Shown: positions 1 to 9,583, counted from the stretch's first letter. The stretch is 64,000 nucleotides of DNA from Komagataeibacter swingsii (GCF_003207895.1 NZ_NKUB01000002.1:62001-126000); one strand, 5' to 3'. Made by a program: numbers and translations. The notes: generated by a model from the sequence alone, not told the origin.

Positions 1-1332
1 GACCAGCAACTGGTTGATGCGAAAGCCCTCGACATCCACGACCTCAAAACGGAAACGCTGCGTATCCACGCGGTCGGCCTTGCGGGCCATGCGGCGCAGG
101 CGGTGCATGACAAAACCGCCAATGGTGTCGAATGGCCCGGCTTCATCCAGGTCGGCGGCTTCCAGTTCACGGCGTACGTCGCCTATCGACGCTGCGCCAT
201 CAATCAGCCATGAATTGGCGTCGCGGCGCACGATCAGCTGTTCCTCGAACGGGTTGGCAAGCCCGCCCATCAGGGCGCCCATGATGTCCTTGAAGGTAAT
301 CAGCCCCACGACCAGCCCGTATTCGTTCACCACCAGCGCGAAACCCACGCCATGCGTGTCGAACTGCGCCAGCGTATCCCACAGGTTGATCGTCTCGGGC
401 ACGGACAGCACATCGCGCCGCACCTGAAAGATCGCGTTGCCACTGGACAGGCCGCCCTGTGGCCCCTTGGCGGGCTGCTGGGTCGGGTCACGGTCCACCA
501 CGGCCGCCAGCACGTCTTCCGCGCGGATGGACCCCACGACGTTATCCAGCCCGCCATTGCACAGCGGGTAGCGTGAATAGGGCTTGGCGCGGACCTTGGT
601 CTTCTGTTCCTCGATGGTTTCCTGCAGGTCGAGGAACACGATTTCATCACGCGGGGTCATGGCGGATGTGATCGAACGGTCCTGCAGCCCCAGCACGTTC
701 TGGATCATCTGGTGTTCCTGTTCCAGCAGCACGCCCGACGCCGTGCCGGCGGCCAGGATGGCGCGCAGGTCCTCTGGCGTAACAGGTTCGACCGCCGATG
801 CCGCCGGGATCTTCAGGGCGCGCAGGATGGTGTCCGACAGCTTGGAAAACACCCAGACGATGGGATAGAGCAGTTTGAGCGCCAGGGCCGGGAACCAGCC
901 CACGGCCAGCGCGATCTTGTCCGGCGCGTTCATGGCGACACGTTTGGGCAGCAGGTCGGCAAACAGCACGAACAGCCCCGTCACCAGCACGAACCCGAAG
1001 ACCGAGGCCAGCGTTTCCGCGGTCGGGGCCGGCAGGCCCCACCCCATCAGCCCATGGGTGACGGACGGCGCGATCATTTCCGAACTGATCATGCCGCCCA
1101 GCACGCCCACGCCATTGAGGCATATCTGCAGGACGGTCATGACCTGCCCGCTGTTGCGCCGCAGTTTCAGGAACGCTGTGGCCCGTTCATCACCCGCTTC
1201 CGCGCGCGAACGCAGGCGTACGTCACGCGCGGCGGCAAAGGATATTTCAGACAGTGAAATGAAGATATTCAGTGCGACCAGAAGGACAAGCGCGATCAGG
1301 CCAGAGAAAAACAGAATCACCGGGACACCCAT
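1..1332 (-). CDS. CNNM/CorC-family membrane protein (hemolysin family), 3' end outside window
   Basis: Inner-membrane protein of the HlyC/CorC (CNNM) family, usually linked to Mg2+/Co2+ handling. The 444 residues present start with an ATG at 1332. They show an N-terminal membrane segment at about residues 5-27, further hydrophobic segments to about residue 170, and the CNNM-typical LLPKRVAMNAP stretch near residue 130. A CBS pair follows (about 200-330), and then the start of the C-terminal CorC/HlyC domain, including the GGFVMHRL stretch. The stop codon lies beyond base 1. No partner gene is visible. The family is clear; the transported ion is not known from sequence. Confidence 0.9.
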   Translation of the reverse strand, partial: MGVPVILFFSGLIALVLLVALNIFISLSEISFAAARDVRLRSRAEAGDERATAFLKLRRNSGQVMTVLQICLNGVGVLGGMISSEMIAPSVTHGLMGWGLPAPTAETLASVFGFVLVTGLFVLFADLLPKRVAMNAPDKIALAVGWFPALALKLLYPIVWVFSKLSDTILRALKIPAASAVEPVTPEDLRAILAAGTASGVLLEQEHQMIQNVLGLQDRSITSAMTPRDEIVFLDLQETIEEQKTKVRAKPYSRYPLCNGGLDNVVGSIRAEDVLAAVVDRDPTQQPAKGPQGGLSSGNAIFQVRRDVLSVPETINLWDTLAQFDTHGVGFALVVNEYGLVVGLITFKDIMGALMGGLANPFEEQLIVRRDANSWLIDGAASIGDVRRELEAADLDEAGPFDTIGGFVMHRLRRMARKADRVDTQRFRFEVVDVEGFRINQLLV

Positions 1333-1504
1333 AAGACAACGGCCATTCAATATAGCACGTAATTTCACAAATCCGCACGGATATGTTCAATCAGGTGAAA
1401 TCGTTTTTTACTTGTACTACATCATGGATTGTTGATAATGGAATACTGGCCGACTGTCCCGGCGCAAGGGACAGCCATGGCGATACGCGCCATGGCCCGC
1501 CCCG

Positions 1505-2551
1505 TCAGGGCGCCGGGTTGGAATGGACCTGGTGGATGGCGTTGATCCGTTCTTCCAGTTCCGGGGTAATGGTCACGTTTTCCGCCCCCACGATGGTCTC
1601 CAGTTGCGCCGTGCTGGTGGCCCCGATGATGTTGGAGGTCACGAACGGACGCGACGTGACAAAGGCGATGGCCAGTTGCACCGGATCAATCGCGTATTCA
1701 TGCGCAAGCTGGATATAGGCGCGAATGGCGTCGTCTACCCCCGGCTTCTCATAACGCTGCCCACGTTTGAACAGGGTCGTGCGCGCACCGGCGGGCCGCG
1801 CGCCGTCAAGGTACTTGCCCGTCAGGTATCCCTGCGCCAGCGGGGAATAGGCCAGCAGCCCCACCCCTTCGCGCAGCGACATTTCCGCCAGCCCGATTTC
1901 AAACGTGCGGTTGATCAGGTTATAGGCGTTCTGGATCGACACCACGCGCGGCGCGCCGTTGCGGGCTTCGGCCAGGTATTGCGACAGGCCCCATGCGGTC
2001 TCGTTCGACAGGCCGACATGGCGGATCTTGCCTTCCTTCACAAGGTCCCCCAGCACGCCCAGCGTTTCGGCAATCGGCACCTCATCGGCATCAGGCACGG
2101 TGGCGAACGTATTGCCCCCCGCCCCGAACAGGCCCAGTTTCCGGTCCGGCCAGTGCAACTGGTACAGGTCGATGTAATCCGTGCCCAGGCGGCGCAGCGA
2201 CCCATCCAGCGCGTAACGGATCTGTTCCGGGGTCAGGCGCGTGTCCTCGCCCCCCGGACGGAACCATGGCGACGTGCCACGCCCGACCACCTTGCTGGCG
2301 ATGACCAGACGTTCACGCCCGCCCCGGGCCTTGAGCCAGCTACCGATAATCCGCTCGGTCGCACCATGGGTTTCGGCGCGCGGGGGGATGGCGTACAGTT
2401 CGGCCGTATCAATGAAATTGATGCCGTTCGCCACGGCCATGTCCAGCTGCGCATGCCCTTCGGCTTCCGTATTCTGCTGGCCGAATGTCATCGTGCCAAG
2501 ACAGATCTCGCTGACCCTGATACCGGTACGCCCGAGTTCACGTTGCTTCAT
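1505..2551 (-). CDS. aldo/keto reductase, Tas-like
   Basis: Cytosolic NADPH-dependent carbonyl reductase of the aldo/keto reductase superfamily, 348 residues, close in length and pattern to E. coli Tas. The catalytic tetrad is visible: Asp48 and Tyr53 in FIDTAELY, Lys87 in IASKVVG and His133 in LYQLHWPD. The frame stays open upstream to 2908, but ATG 2551 is chosen because the family N-terminus (MKQRELGRTGIRVSEI) starts there and an AGGG ribosome site sits about 7 bases upstream. It is a single gene, divergent from the flavoprotein gene at 2882. The substrate cannot be told from sequence. Confidence 0.92.
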   Translation of the reverse strand: MKQRELGRTGIRVSEICLGTMTFGQQNTEAEGHAQLDMAVANGINFIDTAELYAIPPRAETHGATERIIGSWLKARGGRERLVIASKVVGRGTSPWFRPGGEDTRLTPEQIRYALDGSLRRLGTDYIDLYQLHWPDRKLGLFGAGGNTFATVPDADEVPIAETLGVLGDLVKEGKIRHVGLSNETAWGLSQYLAEARNGAPRVVSIQNAYNLINRTFEIGLAEMSLREGVGLLAYSPLAQGYLTGKYLDGARPAGARTTLFKRGQRYEKPGVDDAIRAYIQLAHEYAIDPVQLAIAFVTSRPFVTSNIIGATSTAQLETIVGAENVTITPELEERINAIHQVHSNPAP

Positions 2552-2881
2552 CTGAAACCCTGCTGGTTGGAAAAAAGACCGGCATGCCCGCACCCGTGTA
2601 ACCGGGATATGGGCAGCCATGGTGGCCATCGCGCCCATGCGGCACGATCGCACGCCTTCCGCGCGCGCCCCGCATCCATGACAGGAGCCGGGCGAACAGG
2701 AAAAACATGGCGGGACGGTAGCATGATGGCTGATCATTTCAACCAGACGGTATGATATTTTTACAAATATACGATATTTTTTGTTATTATTCAGGCCGCT
2801 ACCCGACGCACGCAGGGCCGGAGCGACCATGGCTTGCGCGCATCGGCACATGATGATGAAGTTGGTGGGGTCCGGTCCGCC

Positions 2882-4072
2882 ATGGATGACCGCAGCAAGG
2901 ATATCCAAGCCATGGGTTCACCCCCCGCCCCCGCCATTCCGCCCCCCCGACAGACACTGGACGGACTGGCGGCACGCTTTGCCAGCCGTGCGGCCGCCCA
3001 TGACCAATCTGGCGAAATCGCCACCGAAAACCTTGATGAATGCCGCGCGGCGGGCCTGCTGGGCCTGACCATCGCGCGCATGGATGGCGGACAGGGTAGC
3101 GGCCTGCGGCAGGTGGTGGATGTGGTCGGCCGACTGGCCACCGGCGACCCCACTACCGCACTGATCATGGCCATGCATTTCCTGCAGCATATGCTGGTTG
3201 CACGGGATTCCCGCTGGCCTGACACCGCGCGACGGCAGGTGATCGAAACCGCCCTGCGGGATGGCGCGCTGATCAACGCGCTGCGGGTCGAGCCTGAACT
3301 GGGTACCCCCGCACGCGGCGGCCTGCCCGCGACACGCATTACACGCGATGCGGGCCGGATCATGCTGAACGGGCGGAAAATCTATTCCACCGGGTCAACC
3401 GCCCTGCGCTGGGGCACGGTATGGGCCGCAACGGACGAGGTCCAGCCACGGGTGGGGCAGGTTCTGGTTGACCTGCATGCCCCGGGCATACGCATTGAAC
3501 GCAGTTGGCGCCAGATGGGCATGCGCGCGACAGGCAGCCATACCTTCGTATTCGAAAATGTCGAACTGCCTGAATCGGCTCTGGTTGACCTGCGGTTGCC
3601 CGAACAGTGGCAGAGCAACGACGGGGCGCTTGTTACCGGCCATGCGCTGGCCATCGCAGCCCTGTATGATGGCGTGGCCCATGCGGCACGGGACTGGCTG
3701 GTTTCCTTCCTGCATGCCCGCGTGCCGACGGCGCTGGGCAGGCCGCTTGCCACCCTGCCCCGGTTCCATACGCTGCTGGGGCAGATTGACGCGCTGCTGA
3801 TGAGCAACCGGAGCATACTGGATGTTGCCCTCGGCCGGGCGGAAAGCGGGGACTATCCCGGCACCGAGGCCAATCTGGCCAAATATGTCATGACGGAAAA
3901 CGCCATCAGGGCCGTGGAGCTGGGCGTTGCCGCGATCGGCAATCCGGCCCTGAGCGAGGACAACCCGCTGGAACGCCATTTTCGCAACGTGCTTTGCGCG
4001 CGCATCCACTCCCCCCAGGGCGACGTGGCGCTGGCCGCGGCAGGCAGGGTGGCGCTGGCCGCGACGGAATAA
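2882..4072 (+). CDS. acyl-CoA-dehydrogenase-fold flavoprotein, possible monooxygenase subtype
   Basis: A 396-residue protein of the acyl-CoA dehydrogenase superfamily: helical N-terminal domain, beta middle domain (about residues 110-220, with the stretch ATGSHTFVFENVELPE), and helical C-terminal domain. Where true acyl-CoA dehydrogenases carry the catalytic Glu in an IYEGT-like motif near the C-terminus, this protein reads RIHSPQGD. That points to the SfnB/DszC-like branch, which includes reduced-flavin-dependent monooxygenases, rather than a beta-oxidation enzyme. The start is uncertain: ATG 2882 and ATG 2912 are both possible, and a TTG lies at 2834. No flavin reductase gene is adjacent. 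Confidence 0.8.
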   Translation: MDDRSKDIQAMGSPPAPAIPPPRQTLDGLAARFASRAAAHDQSGEIATENLDECRAAGLLGLTIARMDGGQGSGLRQVVDVVGRLATGDPTTALIMAMHFLQHMLVARDSRWPDTARRQVIETALRDGALINALRVEPELGTPARGGLPATRITRDAGRIMLNGRKIYSTGSTALRWGTVWAATDEVQPRVGQVLVDLHAPGIRIERSWRQMGMRATGSHTFVFENVELPESALVDLRLPEQWQSNDGALVTGHALAIAALYDGVAHAARDWLVSFLHARVPTALGRPLATLPRFHTLLGQIDALLMSNRSILDVALGRAESGDYPGTEANLAKYVMTENAIRAVELGVAAIGNPALSEDNPLERHFRNVLCARIHSPQGDVALAAAGRVALAATE

Positions 4073-4448
4073 AAGCGCCCTGTTCCCGTTCTGGCCAGAA
4101 GGACGCACGGCCGCCTCGGGGCGCAATCCGTATTGCGCCCATAGTTGCGGGGCAGCCGGCCCTATGATTGACGGGCTGTTTTACTGGCGGGTTTTCAATG
4201 CAATCCCCTGGCGGGGACGGCGCGTGCATCCGATCCATGCATGGCGCATTGGCAACCGTTATGGTCCTGCCCGCTTTCACCCTTCGATATAGCTTTATCG
4301 CCAATACAGACGCGGCCTGCCCACGGGCATATATGTGCGATTTTTTTATTCCATGCATTGCCTCTGTCATATCATGGCATCGACTGATAAAATTTCCCTG
4401 AGCAATGGAATATAGCATATTGCATATTCATGGGAGATACGATTGAGT
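4073..4448. other. intergenic region upstream of mntH
   Basis: This stretch has no convincing gene. It holds the hairpin at 4119-4140 just after the upstream gene. An AT-rich, partly palindromic stretch lies about 20-40 bases before the mntH start (around 4408-4428, AATATAGCATATTGCATATT). A manganese-responsive (Mur/Fur-type) operator would be expected there, but the match to a known box is weak. No yybP-ykoY-like manganese riboswitch was recognised by eye. Confidence 0.4.
4119..4140 (+). terminator. GC-rich hairpin after the flavoprotein gene
   Basis: A perfect 9-bp stem, GGGCGCAAT with ATTGCGCCC, around a 4-base loop, lies 47 bases after the stop codon at 4072. There is no T-run behind it, so it may be a weak or factor-assisted terminator, or an RNA-stabilising 3' structure. 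Confidence 0.4.
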
Positions 4449-5825
4449 ATGACCATGACGCCAGCCCCACCGCCCGCTTCCCCACCCACCGCCGCATGGC
4501 GCTTCGCCCGGCCGGGGGAACCTGAAGCCAATAGCCTGCCTGAAGCCTTCGCCAGCGTAAGGGTGCCGGATGCCGGGGCGTCATGGCTGCGCCGGTTCAT
4601 GGCGTTCGTGGGGCCGGGTTATATGGTTTCGGTCGGGTATATGGACCCCGGCAACTGGGCCACCGACCTGCAGGGCGGGGCGCAGTTCGGTTATACGCTG
4701 CTGGCTGTGATCGGACTGTCAAACTTCATGGCGATCATACTGCAATCGCTGTCGGCGCGGCTTGGCATCGCCACCGGGCGTGACCTGGCGCAGGCCTGCC
4801 GGGATCACTTCCCGCCGGTTGTGAACATTATCCTGTGGCTGGCCTGCGAACTGGCCATCATCGCCTGCGACCTGGCGGAAGTCATCGGCACGGCGGTCGC
4901 GCTGCAACTGCTGTTCGGCATGCCCCTGCTGGCGGGCGCCCTGATTTCCGTGCTGGACGCCTTTCTCGTGCTGTTCCTGATGAACCGGGGCTTCCGTTAC
5001 CTTGAAGCCTTCATTATCGGGCTGCTCAGCATCATTGCCCTGTGCTTTGCCGTGCAGGTCGTGGCGGCGCAGCCCCCCATCATGGCCTTGCTGAAGGGCT
5101 TTGTGCCCTCCCCCCAAATCGTGACCAACAGCCAGATGCTATATGTCGCCATTGGCATCATCGGGGCGACGGTCATGCCGCACAACCTGTATCTGCATTC
5201 CTCCATCGTGCAGACGCGCGCCTTTCCCCGCACCGTGCCGGGACGACGGGACGCCATACGCTGGGCCACATGGGACAGCACGCTTGCGCTTATGCTGGCG
5301 CTGTTCATCAATGCGGCCATCCTGATTGTGGCAGCCGCCGCCTTCCACACCACCGGGCACCGGGACGTTGCGGAACTGGAGGACGCGTACCGCCTGCTGT
5401 CCCCCATACTGGGGCTGGGCATTGCCTCCACCCTGTTCGCGGTGGCCCTGCTGGCGGCGGGCACCAATTCAACCATTACCGGCACGCTGGCCGGCCAGAT
5501 CATCATGGAAGGGTTCCTGCGGCTGCGCATCCCCCACTGGGCGCGACGGCTGCTGACACGCGGGCTGGCCATTGTCCCGGTTGTCATTGTCACGGCCCTG
5601 TACGGGGACAGGGGCGTGGGACAACTGCTGCTGGCCAGTCAGGTGATCCTGTCGCTGCAATTGCCCTTTGCCGTGATCCCGCTGGTGATGTTCGTATCCG
5701 ACCGGGGAAAAATGGGGGAATTCGTCATTGCCCGCCCGCTCGCCCTGCTGTCATGGCTGGTGGCGGCCATCATTCTGGTGCTGAATTTCAAGCTGCTTTA
5801 CGATACGGTTTTCGTGGCACAATAA
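4449..5825 (+). CDS. mntH: NRAMP-family manganese/divalent metal transporter MntH
   Basis: Proton-coupled Mn2+ (and Fe2+) importer of the inner membrane, 458 residues with about 11 membrane segments. The two metal-binding signatures are intact: DPGN (residues 66-69) in the first helix and MPHNLYLH (from residue 243) in the sixth. The N-terminus has a Pro/Ala-rich cytosolic leader of roughly 45 residues before the first helix. The start is ambiguous: GGGAG at 4432-4436 lies 12 bases before ATG 4449 but only 6 bases before an in-frame TTG at 4443. It converges with the channel gene that ends at 5919, with a hairpin repeat between them. Confidence 0.95.
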   Translation: MTMTPAPPPASPPTAAWRFARPGEPEANSLPEAFASVRVPDAGASWLRRFMAFVGPGYMVSVGYMDPGNWATDLQGGAQFGYTLLAVIGLSNFMAIILQSLSARLGIATGRDLAQACRDHFPPVVNIILWLACELAIIACDLAEVIGTAVALQLLFGMPLLAGALISVLDAFLVLFLMNRGFRYLEAFIIGLLSIIALCFAVQVVAAQPPIMALLKGFVPSPQIVTNSQMLYVAIGIIGATVMPHNLYLHSSIVQTRAFPRTVPGRRDAIRWATWDSTLALMLALFINAAILIVAAAAFHTTGHRDVAELEDAYRLLSPILGLGIASTLFAVALLAAGTNSTITGTLAGQIIMEGFLRLRIPHWARRLLTRGLAIVPVVIVTALYGDRGVGQLLLASQVILSLQLPFAVIPLVMFVSDRGKMGEFVIARPLALLSWLVAAIILVLNFKLLYDTVFVAQ

Positions 5826-5851
5826 ACCATTGGTAAAAGAAGTCCCTGGGT

Positions 5852-5914
5852 GGCGCCTTTTTTCCACAAAGGCGACCGTCTCCGAAGCTTTTTGAAAAAA
5901 GCTTCACCAAAAAT
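5852..5914. repeat. double-hairpin repeat, copy A, between convergent genes
   Basis: There are two neighbouring hairpins. The first is CGCCTTT (5854-5860) with AAAGGCG (5868-5874). The second is GAAGCTTTTT (5884-5893) with AAAAAAGCTTC (5894-5904 region). They are followed by CACCAAAAA. The same arrangement recurs inside the MITE at 44935-45097, and its last part recurs at 57943-57962. Lying between the convergent stops of mntH (5825) and the channel gene (5919), it probably acts as a two-way transcription terminator. Confidence 0.75.
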
Positions 5915-5918
5915 GTCT

Positions 5919-8357
5919 TCAGGCCGGGGAATCAGCACGCGGCCCTGTGGTGGGGGGCGCGGTCGCCGTCACCTTCAGGCCATCCTGCCCGGGGCCATTG
6001 TCCAGAAAATTGAGGAAGCTGGGAACCGGGAACTTGATGCCTTCATGGTTCATCCGGACGGCCAGGCGGGCATAGTATTCACGGTAGACCGTCCATTTGG
6101 ACCCCGGCGTGGTACGGACCGAACCAAGGAAGCGCGCGCCATTGCCATCCGCCTGCTCGATGCCAAGAAAGGCGAATTCGGACATGATGAGATGCCCGTA
6201 ACGGGGCGTCTTGCGCATGATCTCCAGTTCTTCATGCAAGATCGCGCAAAGCTGCTTGGTGTCCTGGCTGAGGTCGATCATGAAATCGACCACGACAAGG
6301 TTGTAGTCACGCGATGTGTTGGCGATGGACGACACTTCCGAAAACGGAATGATATGCAGGTCGCCATTGACCGAGCGCAGGCGCAGGGTCCGGATCGACA
6401 GGTGTTCGACCGTGCCGGACACGCCGCCTGCGGTCACCCAGTCACCGACCTGAATGGCGTTTTCCACCAGCATGAAGAAGCCGGTGATGAAATCCTTGAC
6501 CAGGCTCTGCGCGCCAAAGGCGATGGCGGCACCCATGATCCCCGCGCCGGTCAGCAGGGGCGCCACATTGATCCCGATCTGCGACAGGGTGGTGACCGCC
6601 ACGATGATGATGATCAGCGCCAGCAGCACGGTCTTGATAATGGGCAGGACCGTGCGCAGGCGGCTGGCCCGCCCGGTCTGGGATGAATTCTCGAAACGGG
6701 CGATCTGTCCCTGCAGGGCGGCGTTGGCGGCTTCCCATATGATGATGGCGACCGTGTAGGCAACCAGCACCGACAGCATCGCGCCAATGATCTTAGGCCC
6801 CAGCCTGCCATGGAGCAGGAAATGGATGGCAGGCAGCCCCAGCGCCTGCAGGAACAGCGTGGCGGACGCAAAGAACATGAGGAACGACAGGATCTTGCGC
6901 GAAACCGGATAATAATAGTTCACCCGCGCCTGCAGGCCGGGATAACGCGCCTCCATCAGGGGGGAGACGTGGAACAGCCGGTTCTGCAGGTTGAAGATCA
7001 GCACCGACAGCACCCGCGACAGGATCACGACAGCCGTTGTCAGGATGACGGTGCGGATGATCCACGCATAACCGCCCTGGATATGGGTGGCCCAGATCAG
7101 CCACAACGCAAAGTTGAAGAACATGGCCGGCACCCACCACAGGTAGACCAGCCGCCCCAGGAACATCCAGAATGGCTGCGTGCGCAGGCGCGCGGGGGGT
7201 TGCAGGGCAACGGCGACATGCATGCGCACCCGCCATGTGAAAATGGCGACCAGCACATGCTCGATCAGCACGACGGAACGGATGATCGCCTCCGTCCCGC
7301 GCGCGGGCATGTCAAACACGCCCCCCAGCGTGGACAGGCAGACCACCACCGATGGCGCCGCGACAAGGAAGTTGAGCCAGTGCGTGACCATGAAGGCCGT
7401 CTGGTCGCTGGCGCTGCACAGCCGGATGGCGGGCGAATGCGGCACGAACAGCGTTTCCAGCAGCAGGTAGACCACGCGGGCGACCACATAGGCATTCGTC
7501 AGCGTAAGCGTAACCAGCATGGCCTGGTGCGTGGTGGTCAGCAGGTAGGCAAAACAGGTGCCAAGCGCGAAAAAAAGTCCCACCGGCAGCAGCTTGATCA
7601 GCAGGTGCATAAGCGAATACGGCACGCGGGCCAGCAGGCGCAGCGTCGCGTGCTGGGCCTGCATGTCGCCCTGCTGGGTCTGCGCGTCATCCGTGTCCTG
7701 TGCGCTCGCCCCTGCCGGTGGGGCCGCCGCCGGGGCGGCGGTGGCGTCAGGCAGGTTCAGGCGGCGTTCGGTCGCGACCGCGCGTTCGGTAACCTTCAGC
7801 AGCGGCTTGCGCAGCAGCAGCGAAAAACCATGTTCCGCTGCCAGCGCCAGCAGCAGGATCAGGGTCGCCCGCCCCGTGGCGTCAAACAGGATCATCCGTG
7901 ATTGCGGATCGGCGAAAATGGTGTGGGTCCAGTGCGCCACAAACACCAGGTCGCCAAACAGGGCGACAAAATGCTGGGCCTGCACGATCAGGCGGCCACG
8001 CAGGGTTTCCATGTCCAGCACCAGGTCGCTACCCAGCGTATCGGGTTCGACCTGCAGGGTATCCGTAACGGCCCCGGGGGCTGCGGCAGGGGTCGCGGGG
8101 GCGGAGGGCAGCCGGGATGCGATGGCCGACAGCGTATTGGTGAATTCGGCGCGTTTCGCCGGGTCGTTCATGACCGCCAGCACCTGTTGCGCCTGTTCAC
8201 GGCTCATGCCCTGCGCCGCATCCGCATCGGCGGCATGGACGCGCCCCGGCAGGACCAGCAGGCATGCTGCGACAAACCCCATAACGGCCACCCGCCAGAG
8301 CGCCAGCAGGGAATGGCCTTTGCCGCCCCGCGGGCAAGTATCGGTTAAGTGCCGCAT
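5919..8357 (-). CDS. mechanosensitive channel of the MscS family, YbiO-like
   Basis: Large MscS-type channel that opens on membrane tension during osmotic downshock; 812 residues, close to E. coli YbiO (741). It has a signal peptide ending near VHAADA, a periplasmic Ala/Pro-rich helical stretch, then about ten membrane segments. The MscS core follows, with the pore helix rich in Gly/Ala (LTGAGIMGAAIAFGAQSLVKD) and a C-terminal beta/alpha domain containing VGDWVTAGGVSGTVE. ATG 8357 is chosen over an upstream in-frame start because GGAAGGGG lies 4 bases before it and it places the signal peptide correctly. Single gene. Confidence 0.92.
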   Translation of the reverse strand: MRHLTDTCPRGGKGHSLLALWRVAVMGFVAACLLVLPGRVHAADADAAQGMSREQAQQVLAVMNDPAKRAEFTNTLSAIASRLPSAPATPAAAPGAVTDTLQVEPDTLGSDLVLDMETLRGRLIVQAQHFVALFGDLVFVAHWTHTIFADPQSRMILFDATGRATLILLLALAAEHGFSLLLRKPLLKVTERAVATERRLNLPDATAAPAAAPPAGASAQDTDDAQTQQGDMQAQHATLRLLARVPYSLMHLLIKLLPVGLFFALGTCFAYLLTTTHQAMLVTLTLTNAYVVARVVYLLLETLFVPHSPAIRLCSASDQTAFMVTHWLNFLVAAPSVVVCLSTLGGVFDMPARGTEAIIRSVVLIEHVLVAIFTWRVRMHVAVALQPPARLRTQPFWMFLGRLVYLWWVPAMFFNFALWLIWATHIQGGYAWIIRTVILTTAVVILSRVLSVLIFNLQNRLFHVSPLMEARYPGLQARVNYYYPVSRKILSFLMFFASATLFLQALGLPAIHFLLHGRLGPKIIGAMLSVLVAYTVAIIIWEAANAALQGQIARFENSSQTGRASRLRTVLPIIKTVLLALIIIIVAVTTLSQIGINVAPLLTGAGIMGAAIAFGAQSLVKDFITGFFMLVENAIQVGDWVTAGGVSGTVEHLSIRTLRLRSVNGDLHIIPFSEVSSIANTSRDYNLVVVDFMIDLSQDTKQLCAILHEELEIMRKTPRYGHLIMSEFAFLGIEQADGNGARFLGSVRTTPGSKWTVYREYYARLAVRMNHEGIKFPVPSFLNFLDNGPGQDGLKVTATAPPTTGPRADSPA

Positions 8358-8712
8358 TGTTCCCCTTCCGTCCCGACGGCCTGATAAGGAATGCCCGCCA
8401 TGTAGACACGGCATGACCATCGACCATTTCAGGCAGCCATCCCGTGTTATTGCAGAGATGGCCCTAAAAGCGCAGAGACGCGGAAGCCGACCTGATATGC
8501 AAGAAACCGGCTACCTTTTCGCAATTTACTTGCGGCAGCCCGTTTTTATTTATTATGGTAATTTTTTATTTAAATAAGAATTATGTATTAATTTTATATA
8601 CATTTTTTCTCATATCTTGGTTCAGCATAAATTGCCCGGTGCGGACCGGCCGTTACGGCGCCATTCAACGCGACGGCCCTGCACCCATCACCGCCACGCA
8701 AAGTGATGGACC
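8358..8712. other. intergenic region upstream of the channel gene
   Basis: No gene is supported here. The stretch 8540-8620 is AT-rich, unlike its surroundings, and probably holds promoter elements for the minus-strand channel gene. No clear operator or terminator was found. Confidence 0.4.
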
Positions 8713-9180
8713 TCAGGGCGCATCCTTCGGGGCCGTGTGTTTTTTCAGCAGCGATACCGTATCCGCCCCATGTGTGACCGCACGTTCCAGCAATTCCTGA
8801 CCGAAGGCTTTCAGCGATAGCGGGTGCATGTCATCAAGCGAACGGGCAAGGTCATGGCGTTCCGTATCCGACAGGGCGGGGTCATCCGCGATACGCTGGT
8901 GCAGCGCCTCTACGGTTTTGGAACCATCCAGCGCCACATGCATGTCATCCGGCCGATCCAGATAGGCCCGTCCCGCATTGGTCAGAGTGCTGTCGCCCGT
9001 GATCCGCAACCCGTTTGCGGTAATGCTGACGCCGCCCTTGCTCAGTCCCTGCAATTCCAGGTCGAGCAGGTTCCGGGCATAACGCGCGGCATCCGCATCG
9101 TGTTCGGGCGCCAGGTTGGCCGCCCCCCCATTATCGGCCATGCGGCGGAGCATCGTCCCCTGCAGGTCATGGTCAATCAC
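8713..9180 (-). CDS. hypothetical protein, 155 residues, acidic and soluble
   Basis: Not recognised. The 155-residue product has no signal peptide or membrane segment and is charged and mostly helical in appearance. A middle stretch (GVSITANGLRITGDSTLTNAG) looks like beta hairpins and the rest is Leu/Asp/Arg rich. The start is a GTG at 9180 with AGAGGA 6 bases upstream. Amino-acid usage and a good ribosome site favour a real gene. It is followed by no obvious partner; the gene at 9275-9583 on the same strand lies 94 bases upstream. Confidence 0.6.
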   Translation of the reverse strand: MIDHDLQGTMLRRMADNGGAANLAPEHDADAARYARNLLDLELQGLSKGGVSITANGLRITGDSTLTNAGRAYLDRPDDMHVALDGSKTVEALHQRIADDPALSDTERHDLARSLDDMHPLSLKAFGQELLERAVTHGADTVSLLKKHTAPKDAP

Positions 9181-9274
9181 GTCAAATCCTCTTTTCCATC
9201 ATGATTACAGCGCCAGACTGGGCCAGTTGCGCCCCGCAGGCAATCAGCAACAGGGAAAAGACGCTTATGCACGA

Positions 9275-9583
9275 TCAGTCACAATCAGGGATATCCCGGC
9301 ACCATGATGGTACGCGCAGCGGGGGCGTCCTGTTTTCCGCCTCTGTCACGGCCTGCCGGATCAGGTGCAGGGCATGATTGCGCGCGGCACGGGTATTGAC
9401 GCGGCTGGGCGTATCCTTGCCCTGTTCTATGGTGCGCCCCAGCCGTTCCAGGCGGGCCAGCAGGGCCTTGCGCTGCACGGCGTCCATGTCCAGCAGGGCC
9501 GCGCAGAAGGCATTATGCCAGATATGGACGCCCAGTTGCGCCTGTTCGGCGGGGGACAGGGCCGCATCATGCGATGGGGGCAT
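9275..9583 (-). CDS. hypothetical protein, 102 residues
   Basis: Not recognised. A small soluble basic protein, mostly helical in appearance, with an aromatic stretch near residue 20 (IWHNAFCAALLDMD) and an Arg/His-rich second half. ATG 9583 is preferred over an earlier in-frame start because AAGGA sits 7 bases upstream. It may share a transcript with the gene ending at 8713. Family and role are unknown. Confidence 0.55.
   Translation of the reverse strand: MPPSHDAALSPAEQAQLGVHIWHNAFCAALLDMDAVQRKALLARLERLGRTIEQGKDTPSRVNTRAARNHALHLIRQAVTEAENRTPPLRVPSWCRDIPDCD

Noticed and set aside
14-1257. Long plus-strand open frames opposite the CNNM/CorC gene
   Set aside because: They are antisense to a clear family member on the minus strand, have Arg/Ser-rich products and no ribosome sites.
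1459-1500. Terminator downstream of the aldo/keto reductase gene
   Set aside because: Two short 7-bp inverted repeats (CTGTCCC/GGGACAG and GCCATGG/CCATGGC) are present, but they have no T-run and are within chance in this composition.
4079-4440. A manganese riboswitch upstream of mntH
   Set aside because: The conserved loops of the yybP-ykoY class were not found by eye; only a weak AT palindrome is present.
5042-5836. A 264-codon plus-strand frame inside mntH
   Set aside because: It overlaps the mntH reading frame with an intact NRAMP signature and has the skewed composition of an out-of-frame translation.
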